This document shows, piece after piece, positions 31,957 through 41,732 of a DNA stretch of 64,000 nucleotides; positions within the stretch are counted from its first letter, which is position 1; each line of letters begins with the position of its first letter. Under the pieces are notes generated by a model that was given only the letters and a program-made list of their open reading frames with translations, did no database searches and was not told the origin of the DNA. The translations under genes were made by a program, and so were the position numbers. This DNA is from an uncultured Clostridia bacterium (lineage in GTDB: Bacteria > Bacillota > Clostridia > Christensenellales > Aristaeellaceae): contig CAKTUU010000001.1 of assembly GCA_934621505.1 (NCBI GenBank), forward strand, positions 62,001-126,000, read 5' to 3'.

Positions 31957-32799
31957 ATGAGAGAAATTTCCTGTGAAACCATTGCCAATGCGGTGGCCCG
32001 CCTGTGCGTTCAGGCCTGCACGGAGCTGCCGCAGCAGGTGCGGAGCCTGCTGGATCACGCCGCCCAAAACGAGCCTTTTCCCCCGGCCCGGGAAACCATG
32101 GACCTGATTCGCCAGAACGCCCGCATTGCCCGCGACCAGCAAATGCCCATCTGTCAGGATACGGGCATGGCGGTGGTGTACGCGGATGTGGGGCAGGAGG
32201 TACATATCACCGGCGGCCTGCTGGCCGACGCGGTGAACCGGGGCGTGGCCCGGGGCTATACGGACGGTTACCTGCGCAAAAGCATTGTGGCCGACCCCAT
32301 TCGCCGGGGCAATACCGGCGACAACACCCCGGCGGTGCTGCATGTGCGCCTGACGGAGGGGGACAGACTGGGGCTGACCGTGGCCCCCAAGGGATTCGGC
32401 AGCGAAAACATGAGCCGTCTGGGAATGCTGACCCCGGCCCAGGGCCTGCAGGGGGTAAAGGATTTTGTGGTGGAAACGGCCCGCATGGCCGGGGCCAATC
32501 CCTGCCCGCCCATGATGCTGGGGGTGGGCGTTGGCGGCACCTTTGAAAAGGTGGCGGAGCTGGCCAAGGAGGCGCTGGTGGAAATGCGCCAGGGCCCGCA
32601 CCCCGACCCCTATTACGACGCGCTGGAGCGGGAGCTGCTGGAGGCGGTGAACGCCTTGGGCGTTGGCCCTCAGGGTTTCGGGGGACGCACCACCGCCCTG
32701 AGCGTGCGCATCAAGGCGTACCCCACCCATATTGCCGGGCTGCCGGTGGCCGTGAACGTGGGCTGCCATGTAACCCGCCACGCCAGCGCCATTTTGTAA
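31957..32799 (+). CDS. Class I fumarate hydratase (or tartrate dehydratase), alpha subunit
   Basis: 280 residues. It hydrates fumarate to malate using an oxygen-sensitive [4Fe-4S] cluster; cysteines expected to bind it are in MPICQDTG, NPCPPMMLG and VNVGCHVTRH. Other family marks are NTGDNTPAVLHVRL, APKGFGSENMSRLGML and GVGVGGTFEKVAELAKEAL. In E. coli this and the next subunit are fused in FumA/FumB; the split form is usual in anaerobes and archaea. The sequence cannot exclude L-tartrate dehydratase (TtdA). AGGAGG precedes the ATG. Confidence 0.92.
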   Translation: MREISCETIANAVARLCVQACTELPQQVRSLLDHAAQNEPFPPARETMDLIRQNARIARDQQMPICQDTGMAVVYADVGQEVHITGGLLADAVNRGVARGYTDGYLRKSIVADPIRRGNTGDNTPAVLHVRLTEGDRLGLTVAPKGFGSENMSRLGMLTPAQGLQGVKDFVVETARMAGANPCPPMMLGVGVGGTFEKVAELAKEALVEMRQGPHPDPYYDALERELLEAVNALGVGPQGFGGRTTALSVRIKAYPTHIAGLPVAVNVGCHVTRHASAIL

Positions 32800-32814
32800 A
32801 GGAGAAGATGCCAC

Positions 32815-33378
32815 ATGCCCATCCGGCTTACCACGCCCTTTGACCCGCAGGCCCTGCGCACCCTGCGCGCCGGGGACAGCGTGCTTGTATCCGGCGTGAT
32901 TTACACCGCCCGGGACGCGGCCCATGGCCGCCTGATCGCCGCCCTGGAAAAGGGCGAGCCCCTGCCGGTGGATTTGCGGGGACAGACGGTTTATTACGCG
33001 GGGCCGTCGCCCACGCCTCCCGGCCGGGCCAGCGGGTCCATCGGCCCCACCACCAGCATGCGCATGGACCCCTATACGCCCGCGCTGCTGCGCTATGGCG
33101 TGCAGGCGCTGATTGGAAAAGGAGACAGGAATCAGGCGGTTCGGGACGCGCTGGTGGAAACCGGCGGCGTGTATTTTGCGGCCATTGGCGGCTGCGCGGC
33201 GTATATGGCGGCCTGCGTTCAGCGGCTGGACGTGGCGGCCTATGACGACCTGGGAACGGAAAGCGTCAAACGGCTGGTGGTAAAGGACATGCCCCTGACG
33301 GTGGCCATTGACACGCGGGGGAACGACGCCTACCAGCAGGGGGTTCGTGCATATCTGGAAGAATATATGCACGAATAA
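32815..33378 (+). CDS. Class I fumarate hydratase (or tartrate dehydratase), beta subunit
   Basis: 187 residues, completing the enzyme with the preceding gene. Recognisable parts are LRAGDSVLVSGVIYTARDAAHGRL, YYAGPSPTPPGRASGSIGPTTSMRMD, the catalytic-base region GKGDRNQAVRDAL and FAAIGGCAAYMA. It starts 15 bp after the alpha subunit with AAAGGAG upstream. Together they probably serve the reductive (fumarate-forming) branch of central metabolism in an anaerobe; no fumarate reductase is in the window. A terminator follows. Confidence 0.92.
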   Translation: MPIRLTTPFDPQALRTLRAGDSVLVSGVIYTARDAAHGRLIAALEKGEPLPVDLRGQTVYYAGPSPTPPGRASGSIGPTTSMRMDPYTPALLRYGVQALIGKGDRNQAVRDALVETGGVYFAAIGGCAAYMAACVQRLDVAAYDDLGTESVKRLVVKDMPLTVAIDTRGNDAYQQGVRAYLEEYMHE

Positions 33379-33403
33379 ACAGGGAATATTCATCTGCATG
33401 GGG

Positions 33404-33443
33404 GCGGACGCAAGGGCTATTTTGCCGTTGCGTCCGCTTTTTT
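33404..33443 (+). terminator. Fumarase operon terminator
   Basis: GCGGACGCAA (33404-33413) pairs with TTGCGTCCGC (33428-33437), followed by TTTTTT. Confidence 0.93.
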
Positions 33444-33550
33444 GATGGAAACGTCACGAATGGAAAAAGATGAAAATCATTGCAAATCAACGTTTTTAAG
33501 AGCCTGTGAAACGCCTCTGAAAATTTTTTGAATAAATATTCAAAAAGGTG

Positions 33551-33579
33551 TTGACAAGATGAATAATTAGTCGTATACT
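33551..33579 (+). promoter_or_regulatory. Amino-acid ABC transporter promoter
   Basis: Perfect TTGACA (33551-33556), 17-bp spacer, TATACT (33574-33579). Confidence 0.88.
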
Positions 33580-33630
33580 ATGCACGTTCCCAAACGAAAG
33601 AAGCAAGTAAGAATGCAGGAGGTAATGAAC

Positions 33631-34377
33631 ATGAAAAAGATCGCCGCTTTGGTTCTGGCCCTGATGATTTCCCTGACCGCCGTTTCCGCTCTGGCCGACA
33701 CGCTGGTAATGTGCACCAACGCTTCCTTTCCTCCTTATGAATATGTAGAGGGCGACAAGGTGGTGGGCATCGACGCCGATATCGCCGCCGCTATCTGCGA
33801 AAAGCTGGGCTACGACCTGCAAATCGACGATATGGAGTTTGATTCCCTGATCGCCGCCGTGCAGAGCGGCAAGGCCGACTTCGCCATGGCCGGCATGACC
33901 GTGACCGAGGAACGTCAGCAGATGATCAACTTCTCTGATTCCTATGCCACCGGCATTCAGAGCGTGATTGTAAAGGAAGACAGCGACATCACCTCTGTGG
34001 ACGACCTGTTTGCCGAGGGCGCCAACCACACCGTGGGCGTGCAGCTGTCCACCACCGGCGACATCTACACCACCGGCGATATTGAGGAAGCCGGTCTGGG
34101 CACCGTGCAGCGCTTCCCCAATGGCAACGAGGCTGTAATGGCTCTGGTCAACGGCAAGATTGACTGCGTGGTTATCGACAATGAGCCCGCCAAGGCCTAT
34201 GTGGCCGCCAACCCCGGCCTGAAGGTGCTGGACAGCTCCTACGCCGTGGAGGATTACGCCGCCGCCATCGCCAAGGATAACACCGAGCTGCTGGAAAAAT
34301 TCAACGCCGCCCTGGCTGAACTGAAGGCCGATGGCACCATCGACGCCATCATCGCCAAGTACATCAGCGCTGAATAA
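33631..34377 (+). CDS. Polar amino-acid ABC transporter, substrate-binding protein
   Basis: 248 residues. Signal peptide MKKIAALVLALMISLTAVSALA with a signal peptidase I type end and no lipobox Cys, unusual for a Gram-positive binding protein, which is normally lipid-anchored. The mature part is a family 3 binding fold: NASFPPYEYVEGDKVVGIDADIAAAICEKLGY, KADFAMAGMTVTEERQQMINFSDSY, and the C-terminal AALAELKADGTIDAIIAKYI. It captures an amino acid (cystine, glutamine or similar; not decidable) for the permease and ATPase that follow. AGGAGG precedes ATG 33631. Confidence 0.93.
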   Translation: MKKIAALVLALMISLTAVSALADTLVMCTNASFPPYEYVEGDKVVGIDADIAAAICEKLGYDLQIDDMEFDSLIAAVQSGKADFAMAGMTVTEERQQMINFSDSYATGIQSVIVKEDSDITSVDDLFAEGANHTVGVQLSTTGDIYTTGDIEEAGLGTVQRFPNGNEAVMALVNGKIDCVVIDNEPAKAYVAANPGLKVLDSSYAVEDYAAAIAKDNTELLEKFNAALAELKADGTIDAIIAKYISAE

Positions 34378-34399
34378 GAAGGCCTGATGCCGCAGCCCA

Positions 34400-34434
34400 A
34401 AATCCGCAAGGGGAAAATTGCCCCTTGCGGATTT
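34400..34434 (+). promoter_or_regulatory. Intercistronic 14-bp hairpin between binding protein and permease genes
   Basis: Arms 34400-34413 and 34421-34434 pair perfectly around a 7-nt loop, with no T run. Such hairpins commonly protect the 3' end of the abundant binding-protein message or partly attenuate downstream genes. Confidence 0.7.
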
Positions 34435-34484
34435 GGCCGTATTGCAATATGATAAACGGGATTGGATGGACGGGAGGTTTTTCC

Positions 34485-35234
34485 TTGACGTTTTTGACAA
34501 ACATCGCCGCATGGTTTGACGGCGTAAAAGCTGAATTCATCCTGAACTTTGTGGATAAAAACCGCTGGAAGCTGCTGCTGAACGGCCTGGGCAATACGCT
34601 GCTGATATCGCTGCTGGCCTGCCTGATCGGCATTGTGCTGGGCGTGCTGATTGCCATTGTGCGCACCAGCTGGGATAACACCGGCCGCGACAGGCCCAAG
34701 GGCTTTGCCCGGGGCGTTATGGCGGTGCTGAACCGTATCTGCGTGCTGTATACCACCGTCATCCGCGGTACGCCTGTGGTGATTCAGCTGCTGATTATGT
34801 ATTACGTCATCTTTGCCTCCTCCTCCAACGGGCTGATGGTGGCCACCATAGCCTTTGGCCTGAACAGCGGCGCCTATGTGTCCGAAATTGTGCGCGGCGG
34901 CATTCTGTCTGTGGAAAAAGGGCAGATGGAGGCCGGGCGCAGCCTGGGCCTGAATTATGTGCAGACCATGTGGTTTGTTATCGCCCCCCAGGTGCTGAAG
35001 ACCGTGCTGCCCACCCTGGCCAACGAGTTCATCAGCCTGCTGAAGGAAACGTCCGTGGCGGGCTATGTGGCCGTGGCGGATTTGACCTTTGCCGGCAACC
35101 GCATCCGCGGCGTCACCTATTCGGCCTTTATGCCGCTGATTGCCGTGGCGCTGATTTATCTGCTGCTGGTGGTCTTTTTAACCCACCTGGTGGGCAAGCT
35201 GGAAAGGAGGCTGCGTCAAGGTGATAACCGTTAA
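34485..35234 (+). CDS. Polar amino-acid ABC transporter, permease
   Basis: 249 residues, HisM/GlnP type inner-membrane subunit. The N-terminal domain has the usual LLLNGLGNTLLISLLACLIGIVLG helix, the outer-loop motif VIRGTPVVIQLLIMYYVIF, and the EAA coupling loop EAGRSLGLNYVQTMWFVIAPQ. The start given is TTG 34485 because GGGAGG at 34472-34477 lies 7 bases upstream; an ATG at 34449 in frame falls close behind the intercistronic hairpin without a ribosome site. It overlaps the ATPase gene by 14 bp. Confidence 0.9.
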   Translation: MTFLTNIAAWFDGVKAEFILNFVDKNRWKLLLNGLGNTLLISLLACLIGIVLGVLIAIVRTSWDNTGRDRPKGFARGVMAVLNRICVLYTTVIRGTPVVIQLLIMYYVIFASSSNGLMVATIAFGLNSGAYVSEIVRGGILSVEKGQMEAGRSLGLNYVQTMWFVIAPQVLKTVLPTLANEFISLLKETSVAGYVAVADLTFAGNRIRGVTYSAFMPLIAVALIYLLLVVFLTHLVGKLERRLRQGDNR

Positions 35235-35943
35235 GAATTTGCAAAAATCCTTTGGCAAGCTGGATGTGCTCAAGGGCATTAACCAGCACATCGCTCCCGG
35301 TGAAAAAGTGGTGGTGATCGGCCCCAGCGGCAGCGGCAAAAGCACCTTTCTGCGCTGCCTGAACCTGCTGGAAAAGCCCACCGGCGGCCAGATTTTGTTT
35401 GAGGGGACCGATATTACCGACCCCAAGTGCGATATTAACCTGGTGCGCCGCCGCATGGGCATGGTGTTTCAGCAGTTTAACCTGTTCCCCCACCTGACCG
35501 TGATGAAAAACCTGATTCTGGCCCCGGTGCAAACCGGCCTGATGACCAGGGAACAGGCCACCGAAAAGGCCACAAAGCTGCTGGCCCGGGTGGGCCTGCT
35601 GGAAAAAGCCAGCGTGTACCCCAAGCAGCTGTCCGGCGGCCAGCAGCAGCGCATTGCCATTGTGCGGGCCCTGTGCATGAACCCGGACGTGATGCTCTTT
35701 GACGAACCCACCAGCGCCCTGGACCCGGAAATGGTGGGCGAGGTGCTGGATGTAATGAAGAACCTGGCCAAAGAGGGCATGACCATGGTGGTGGTAACCC
35801 ACGAGATGGGCTTTGCCCGTGAGGTAGGCGACCGGGTGCTGTTTATGGACGAGGGCGTTGTCATGGAGGAAGGCACGCCGGAGCAGATTTTTGAGCATCC
35901 CAGGAATGCCAGAACCCAGGACTTCCTGCGCAAGGTATTGTAA
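35221..35943 (+). CDS. Polar amino-acid ABC transporter, ATP-binding protein
   Basis: 240 residues with GTG start preceded by AAAGGAGG. Walker A GPSGSGKST (residue ~37), Q loop FQQFNLFPHLTVMKN, ABC signature LSGGQQQR, Walker B VMLFDEPTSALDPE and switch His in VVVTHEM. GlnQ/HisP-type ATPase energising the importer. The three genes form a complete transporter operon closed by a strong terminator. Confidence 0.96.
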   Translation: MITVKNLQKSFGKLDVLKGINQHIAPGEKVVVIGPSGSGKSTFLRCLNLLEKPTGGQILFEGTDITDPKCDINLVRRRMGMVFQQFNLFPHLTVMKNLILAPVQTGLMTREQATEKATKLLARVGLLEKASVYPKQLSGGQQQRIAIVRALCMNPDVMLFDEPTSALDPEMVGEVLDVMKNLAKEGMTMVVVTHEMGFAREVGDRVLFMDEGVVMEEGTPEQIFEHPRNARTQDFLRKVL

Positions 35944-35951
35944 AACAAAAG

Positions 35952-35989
35952 AAAAAATCCGTTTGACCGCCGCGTCAAACGGATTTTTT
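35952..35989. terminator. Bidirectional terminator
   Basis: A 16-bp stem (35952-35967 with 35974-35989) with A run before and T run after, between the converging ABC operon and the secreted-protein gene. Confidence 0.93.
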
Positions 35990-35993
35990 GTGA

Positions 35994-36563
35994 TTAATCC
36001 CAACCGGCTCCTTCTTCCCAGCCGGTGGCCGGATCCTGCCAATCGGAGGAGTCCGCCCAGCCGCTGCTTACCACCGCGTCCGGGGGAACGGTTTCATCCA
36101 CCCAGCCCGGGTTGGCATAGCCGCCATCCGTATCCGCCTTCTGGGTCCTGGAGGAATTGGACGTTTTGCCCTGATGCATAAAGGGGAAGGCGTACACCTG
36201 CTGGCCCACATACAGGGTAATCAAATAAGGAACGGTGCCGTCCGCCAGGGGCAGGTACACCACGCCGCTGTCAAAATACCCGCTTTGGTAACCGTAATCC
36301 CGGTCAAACAGCAGGGTATGGGTGTTCATCTGGGTGATGGTCAGGCGGACGCTTTCCGCCAGCTCGCTGGAATCGCTGACAGCTTTGCACACATCGATGC
36401 CCTGGCATTGGGCCGTCAGTTTATCCGCCACATAATCGTCGCTGCCTACCCGGGACATATCCAGCGCGTCCACATCCAGCGTAAAGGCTCCCCCCGCTAG
36501 GGCGGGGCAGCAGGCCAGTACCAGCGCGCACAGCAGCGCGGCGGTTAACAGCTTCTTCATCAT
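35994..36563 (-). CDS. Secreted protein with Trp/acidic tail, function unknown
   Basis: 189 residues. Signal peptide MMKKLLTAALLCALVLACCPALAG, then a ~115-residue domain (FTLDVDALDMSRVGSDDYVAD, LTITQMNTHTLLFDRDYGY, VVYLPLADGTVPYLITLYVGQQVYAFPF) and a low-complexity tail with four tryptophans among acidic and serine residues (SSGWADSSDWQDPATGWEEG). There is a Cys-Cys near the signal peptide end, but the context LVLACC is not a convincing lipobox followed by a spacer. AAAGGAG precedes the start. Not recognised. Confidence 0.7.
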   Translation of the reverse strand: MMKKLLTAALLCALVLACCPALAGGAFTLDVDALDMSRVGSDDYVADKLTAQCQGIDVCKAVSDSSELAESVRLTITQMNTHTLLFDRDYGYQSGYFDSGVVYLPLADGTVPYLITLYVGQQVYAFPFMHQGKTSNSSRTQKADTDGGYANPGWVDETVPPDAVVSSGWADSSDWQDPATGWEEGAGWD

Positions 36564-36711
36564 AATCCATTACTCCTTTGGAATGGGGATACAGCCCCAT
36601 TCACCTGTTCCAACGATTCAGTTTACCATTTTATTGCATGGAATGTGCTTCTTTTTTTCAAAAGATTGTTTGCGTGGAAAAGCAGCATCGTAACAAGTTT
36701 GTAATAATTAC

Positions 36712-36739
36712 TTTACTTTTTAGAAATGAATGATATACT
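36712..36739 (+). promoter_or_regulatory. Promoter of the peptidoglycan-binding protein gene
   Basis: TATACT at 36734-36739 with CTTTAC (36712-36717) 16 bases upstream, in an AT-rich patch. Confidence 0.5.
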
Positions 36740-36819
36740 AAACAGGACGAAGGTCCCCTGTATTTTGGGCTGTTTTATAACGCCGCCCGGGGGTGAAAAG
36801 ACAAGGAGGAGCATTGTTG

Positions 36820-38400
36820 ATGAAACGTTTTTGCACCCGCGCGCTGCTGCTTTTTCTGGCCGCGGCGATGCTGGCATCGTCCGCTCAGGCGGCGGTAAGC
36901 TACAGCACCCTGGCCTTTGGCTCGCGGGGTACGGAGGTAAAGCAGCTGCAAACCATGCTGCTTCAGCTGGGCTTTTATACCGGCACGGCGGACGGCAAAT
37001 ATGGCCGGGGCACGGAAAGCGCCGTTACGGCCTATCAGCAGGCGCGGGGATTGACAGCGGACGGCAAGGCGGGCAGTCTGACCCGGGCCAAGCTGGTAAG
37101 CGAGTGCGGCGGCGTCACATCCACCGGAACCGTCAGCAAAAACGACCCCAACACCCTGGTGCGGGGAGACAGCGGCGACAAGGTAAGCCAGCTGCAAGCC
37201 GCCCTGAAAAATTTGGGCTATTACAGCGGCACGGTGGACGGCAATTTTGGCAGCGGCACAGAGCGGGCGGTAACGGCCTTTCAGCGGGCCAGCGGGCTGA
37301 AGGCGGACGGCAAGGCGGGCGTGCAGACCCAGGGCAAGCTGTACAACCAGTCCGGCAGTTCATCAGAGAATACCGGTTCCTCGGGCAGTGCCGGCTCCAC
37401 AGGAAGCGTCAGCGGCTTTACCCGCACCCTGCGCCGGGGCTATACCGGCAGCGATGTATCCAACGTGCAGACCCGGCTGAAGGCCCTGGGCTATTATACC
37501 GGGTCCGTTGACGGAAAATACGGCAGCGGAACCATCGCGGCGGTAACGTCCTTTCAAAAGAAAAACAGCCTGACCGCCGACGGCAAGGTGGGCCCTGCAA
37601 CCTACAGCAAGCTGTTTGATTCCTCGGCCTCGTCCAGTTCCTCTTCCTCCGGCGATAGCGCCAGCACAACCACCAAGCTGCAATCCGGCGATAAGGGCGC
37701 CGCGGTTAAGGCCATGCAGCAGGCGCTGAAGAACCTGGGCTACAGCGTAAGCGCCGATGGCAGCTATGGCGCGCAGACCCTGCAGGCGGTGATGACCTTT
37801 CAGAAGCAGAACGGCCTGAGCGCCGACGGCGTGGCGGGAACCAAAACCCTGACCCTGCTGTACAGCGGCAGCGCCAAAAGATACGACGCCAGTCAGGACA
37901 GCGGCTCCGGCTCATCCGGCGGTTCCGGCAGCGGCAGCACCGGCACGGCCACCGGCCCCAATGGCAGCACCATTCAGCTGCTGCACTGGTTTAACGATGT
38001 GAAGAACGCCATCCGCAACGGCAGCAAGCTGACGGTATATGATCCCGCCACCGGCCTGCAATGGACCCTGCGGGTGATGAGCCGGGGCCGCCACTGCGAC
38101 GCGGAGCCCCTGACCGCCGATGATACGGCCTCCATGATTCAGGCCTTTGGGGGCAAAACCGCCTGGGTAGCCAAGCCGGTCTATGTAAAGCTGCCGGACG
38201 GCCGATGGACCCTGGCTACCAGCCACGACATGCCCCATTTGAGCGGGTCTATCAAGGATAACAACTTTGACGGTCACCTGTGCGTCCATTTCCTGCGGGA
38301 TATGGACGAATGCCAGAAGAACGACCCCAACTGGGGCGTTACCAACCAGAAGGCCATCCGCAGCGCCTGGAAAAGCCTGACGGGCATTACCGTGGACTGA
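36820..38400 (+). CDS. Secreted protein with four peptidoglycan-binding repeats and an uncharacterised C-terminal domain
   Basis: 526 residues. Signal peptide (FCTRALLLFLAAAMLASSAQA), then four PG_binding_1 three-helix repeats at about residues 32-85, 112-168, 208-262 and 287-340 (each with the Q-x-x-L-x-x-L-G-[YF]-Y pattern and LTADGKAG-type turns). They are joined by Ser/Gly linkers. The last ~145 residues form a different domain with conserved-looking His, Arg, Cys: VMSRGRHCDAEPLTADDT, TSHDMPHLSG, NNFDGHLCVHFL. Similar tails occur in clostridial cell-wall proteins, but I know of no assigned function; a metal-binding or wall-cleaving role is conceivable. ATG 36820 follows AAGGAGGA. Followed by a broken receiver-domain gene. 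Confidence 0.85.
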   Translation: MKRFCTRALLLFLAAAMLASSAQAAVSYSTLAFGSRGTEVKQLQTMLLQLGFYTGTADGKYGRGTESAVTAYQQARGLTADGKAGSLTRAKLVSECGGVTSTGTVSKNDPNTLVRGDSGDKVSQLQAALKNLGYYSGTVDGNFGSGTERAVTAFQRASGLKADGKAGVQTQGKLYNQSGSSSENTGSSGSAGSTGSVSGFTRTLRRGYTGSDVSNVQTRLKALGYYTGSVDGKYGSGTIAAVTSFQKKNSLTADGKVGPATYSKLFDSSASSSSSSSGDSASTTTKLQSGDKGAAVKAMQQALKNLGYSVSADGSYGAQTLQAVMTFQKQNGLSADGVAGTKTLTLLYSGSAKRYDASQDSGSGSSGGSGSGSTGTATGPNGSTIQLLHWFNDVKNAIRNGSKLTVYDPATGLQWTLRVMSRGRHCDAEPLTADDTASMIQAFGGKTAWVAKPVYVKLPDGRWTLATSHDMPHLSGSIKDNNFDGHLCVHFLRDMDECQKNDPNWGVTNQKAIRSAWKSLTGITVD

Positions 38401-38402
38401 CA

Positions 38403-38675
38403 GGACGCTGATTGTCGGGAAGAATGCTTCTTCCCGGAGCTACCTGCGATGTGGCCGAAAACGGACAGGTGGCCCTGAAAAAGTTTGTCACCTCCAAGCA
38501 CATTCGCACGTCCGGTCACCCGGAGGCGCGCACCATTCCGGGCATCGCCATGACGGTCAACGCCTTTGTGCGGGATGTGCAGGACGCGCTGGAAGCCGGT
38601 ATGAACGCCCACATAGCCAAGCCCATCAATTTGGAAACCCTGCGGGATACCCTGGCCTCCTGCATCCGGCGGTAA
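38403..38675 (+). pseudogene. Remnant of a response-regulator receiver domain
   Basis: The frame to the TAA at 38673-38675 encodes LLPGATCDVAENGQVALKKF joined directly to IRTSGHPEARTIPGIAMTVN...AGMNAHIAKPINLETLRDTL. These are the helix-1 to helix-2 part and the C-terminal third (switch Thr, conserved Lys in AKP) of a receiver domain; the middle with the phospho-acceptor Asp (compare LTDMMMPVKDG in the kinase at 27067-29244) is missing. There is no ribosome site, no complete N-terminus and no kinase, so it is a decayed end of a hybrid kinase or a stand-alone regulator. Confidence 0.75.
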
Positions 38676-38714
38676 AAACAAAACGCCCAGCCTGCCAAAC
38701 AGCAGGCTGGGCGT
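38675..38714 (-). terminator. clpB terminator
   Basis: A 13-bp stem (38683-38695 with 38702-38714) followed on the minus strand by TTTTGTTTTT. Confidence 0.9.
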
Positions 38715-38719
38715 AAAAT

Positions 38720-41305
<2,586 letters not shown>

Positions 41306-41347
41306 ATCTTGCGCCTCCTTTGCGGGGGAAAGGTCTTGTCTGGAAGG

Positions 41348-41401
41348 TCTGACTTTCTTTGACCTTCAACGGTAGTATATCACGGTATGGCGGTTTGTCA
41401 A
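41348..41401 (-). promoter_or_regulatory. clpB promoter with CtsR operator
   Basis: Minus strand TTGACA (41396-41401), 16-bp spacer, TATACT (41374-41379). Just downstream, 41348-41364 reads GGTCAAAGAAAGTCAGA, a tandem heptad close to the CtsR consensus GGTCAAA-NAN-RGTCAAA (one heptad differs at one base). It implies heat-shock derepression by CtsR. Confidence 0.85.
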
Positions 41402-41732
41402 GCGGAGAAATGTGAAAAAAATGTTAACAAAAGCAAAAAAGCGGGCTGGCCGGATGGACTGCGGGGCCGCCGGTCCGGCCGGGCGGCGTGAGGGGGCGAA
41501 AGCATGATGAGCAAACAAAAGTCCAATATTTTACAGTCAAACAGACCCTCTGCCAATAACACTCAAAGCGGCATATAGAAACATGTACAATCAGGTGTTA
41601 TTTTTTGACAGGGGAAAATTTTCTTGCATTTTGGTACCAGCATTTGTCAATCAACGTTGACAAAATTGTTACAAATTATAAAATGAGAGCATCCCATTTC
41701 TCTAACTGCTGGAACGACGGAGGATGATTCAA
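41402..41732. other. Gene-free stretch between clpB and the first surface protein
   Basis: Contains GC-rich inverted repeats around 41437-41490, a 24-codon ATG frame at 41504-41578 without a ribosome site (not called), AATAACAC/GTGTTATTTTTT far-spaced arms (~41557-41606), and the promoter of the next gene. Nothing else was recognised. Confidence 0.6.
41657..41684 (+). promoter_or_regulatory. Promoter of the first surface protein gene
   Basis: TTGACA (41657-41662), 16-bp spacer, TAAAAT (41679-41684). Confidence 0.8.

Noticed and set aside
41504..41578. 24-codon ATG frame upstream of the first surface protein
   Set aside because: No ribosome site at useful spacing and no promoter before it; chance frame.
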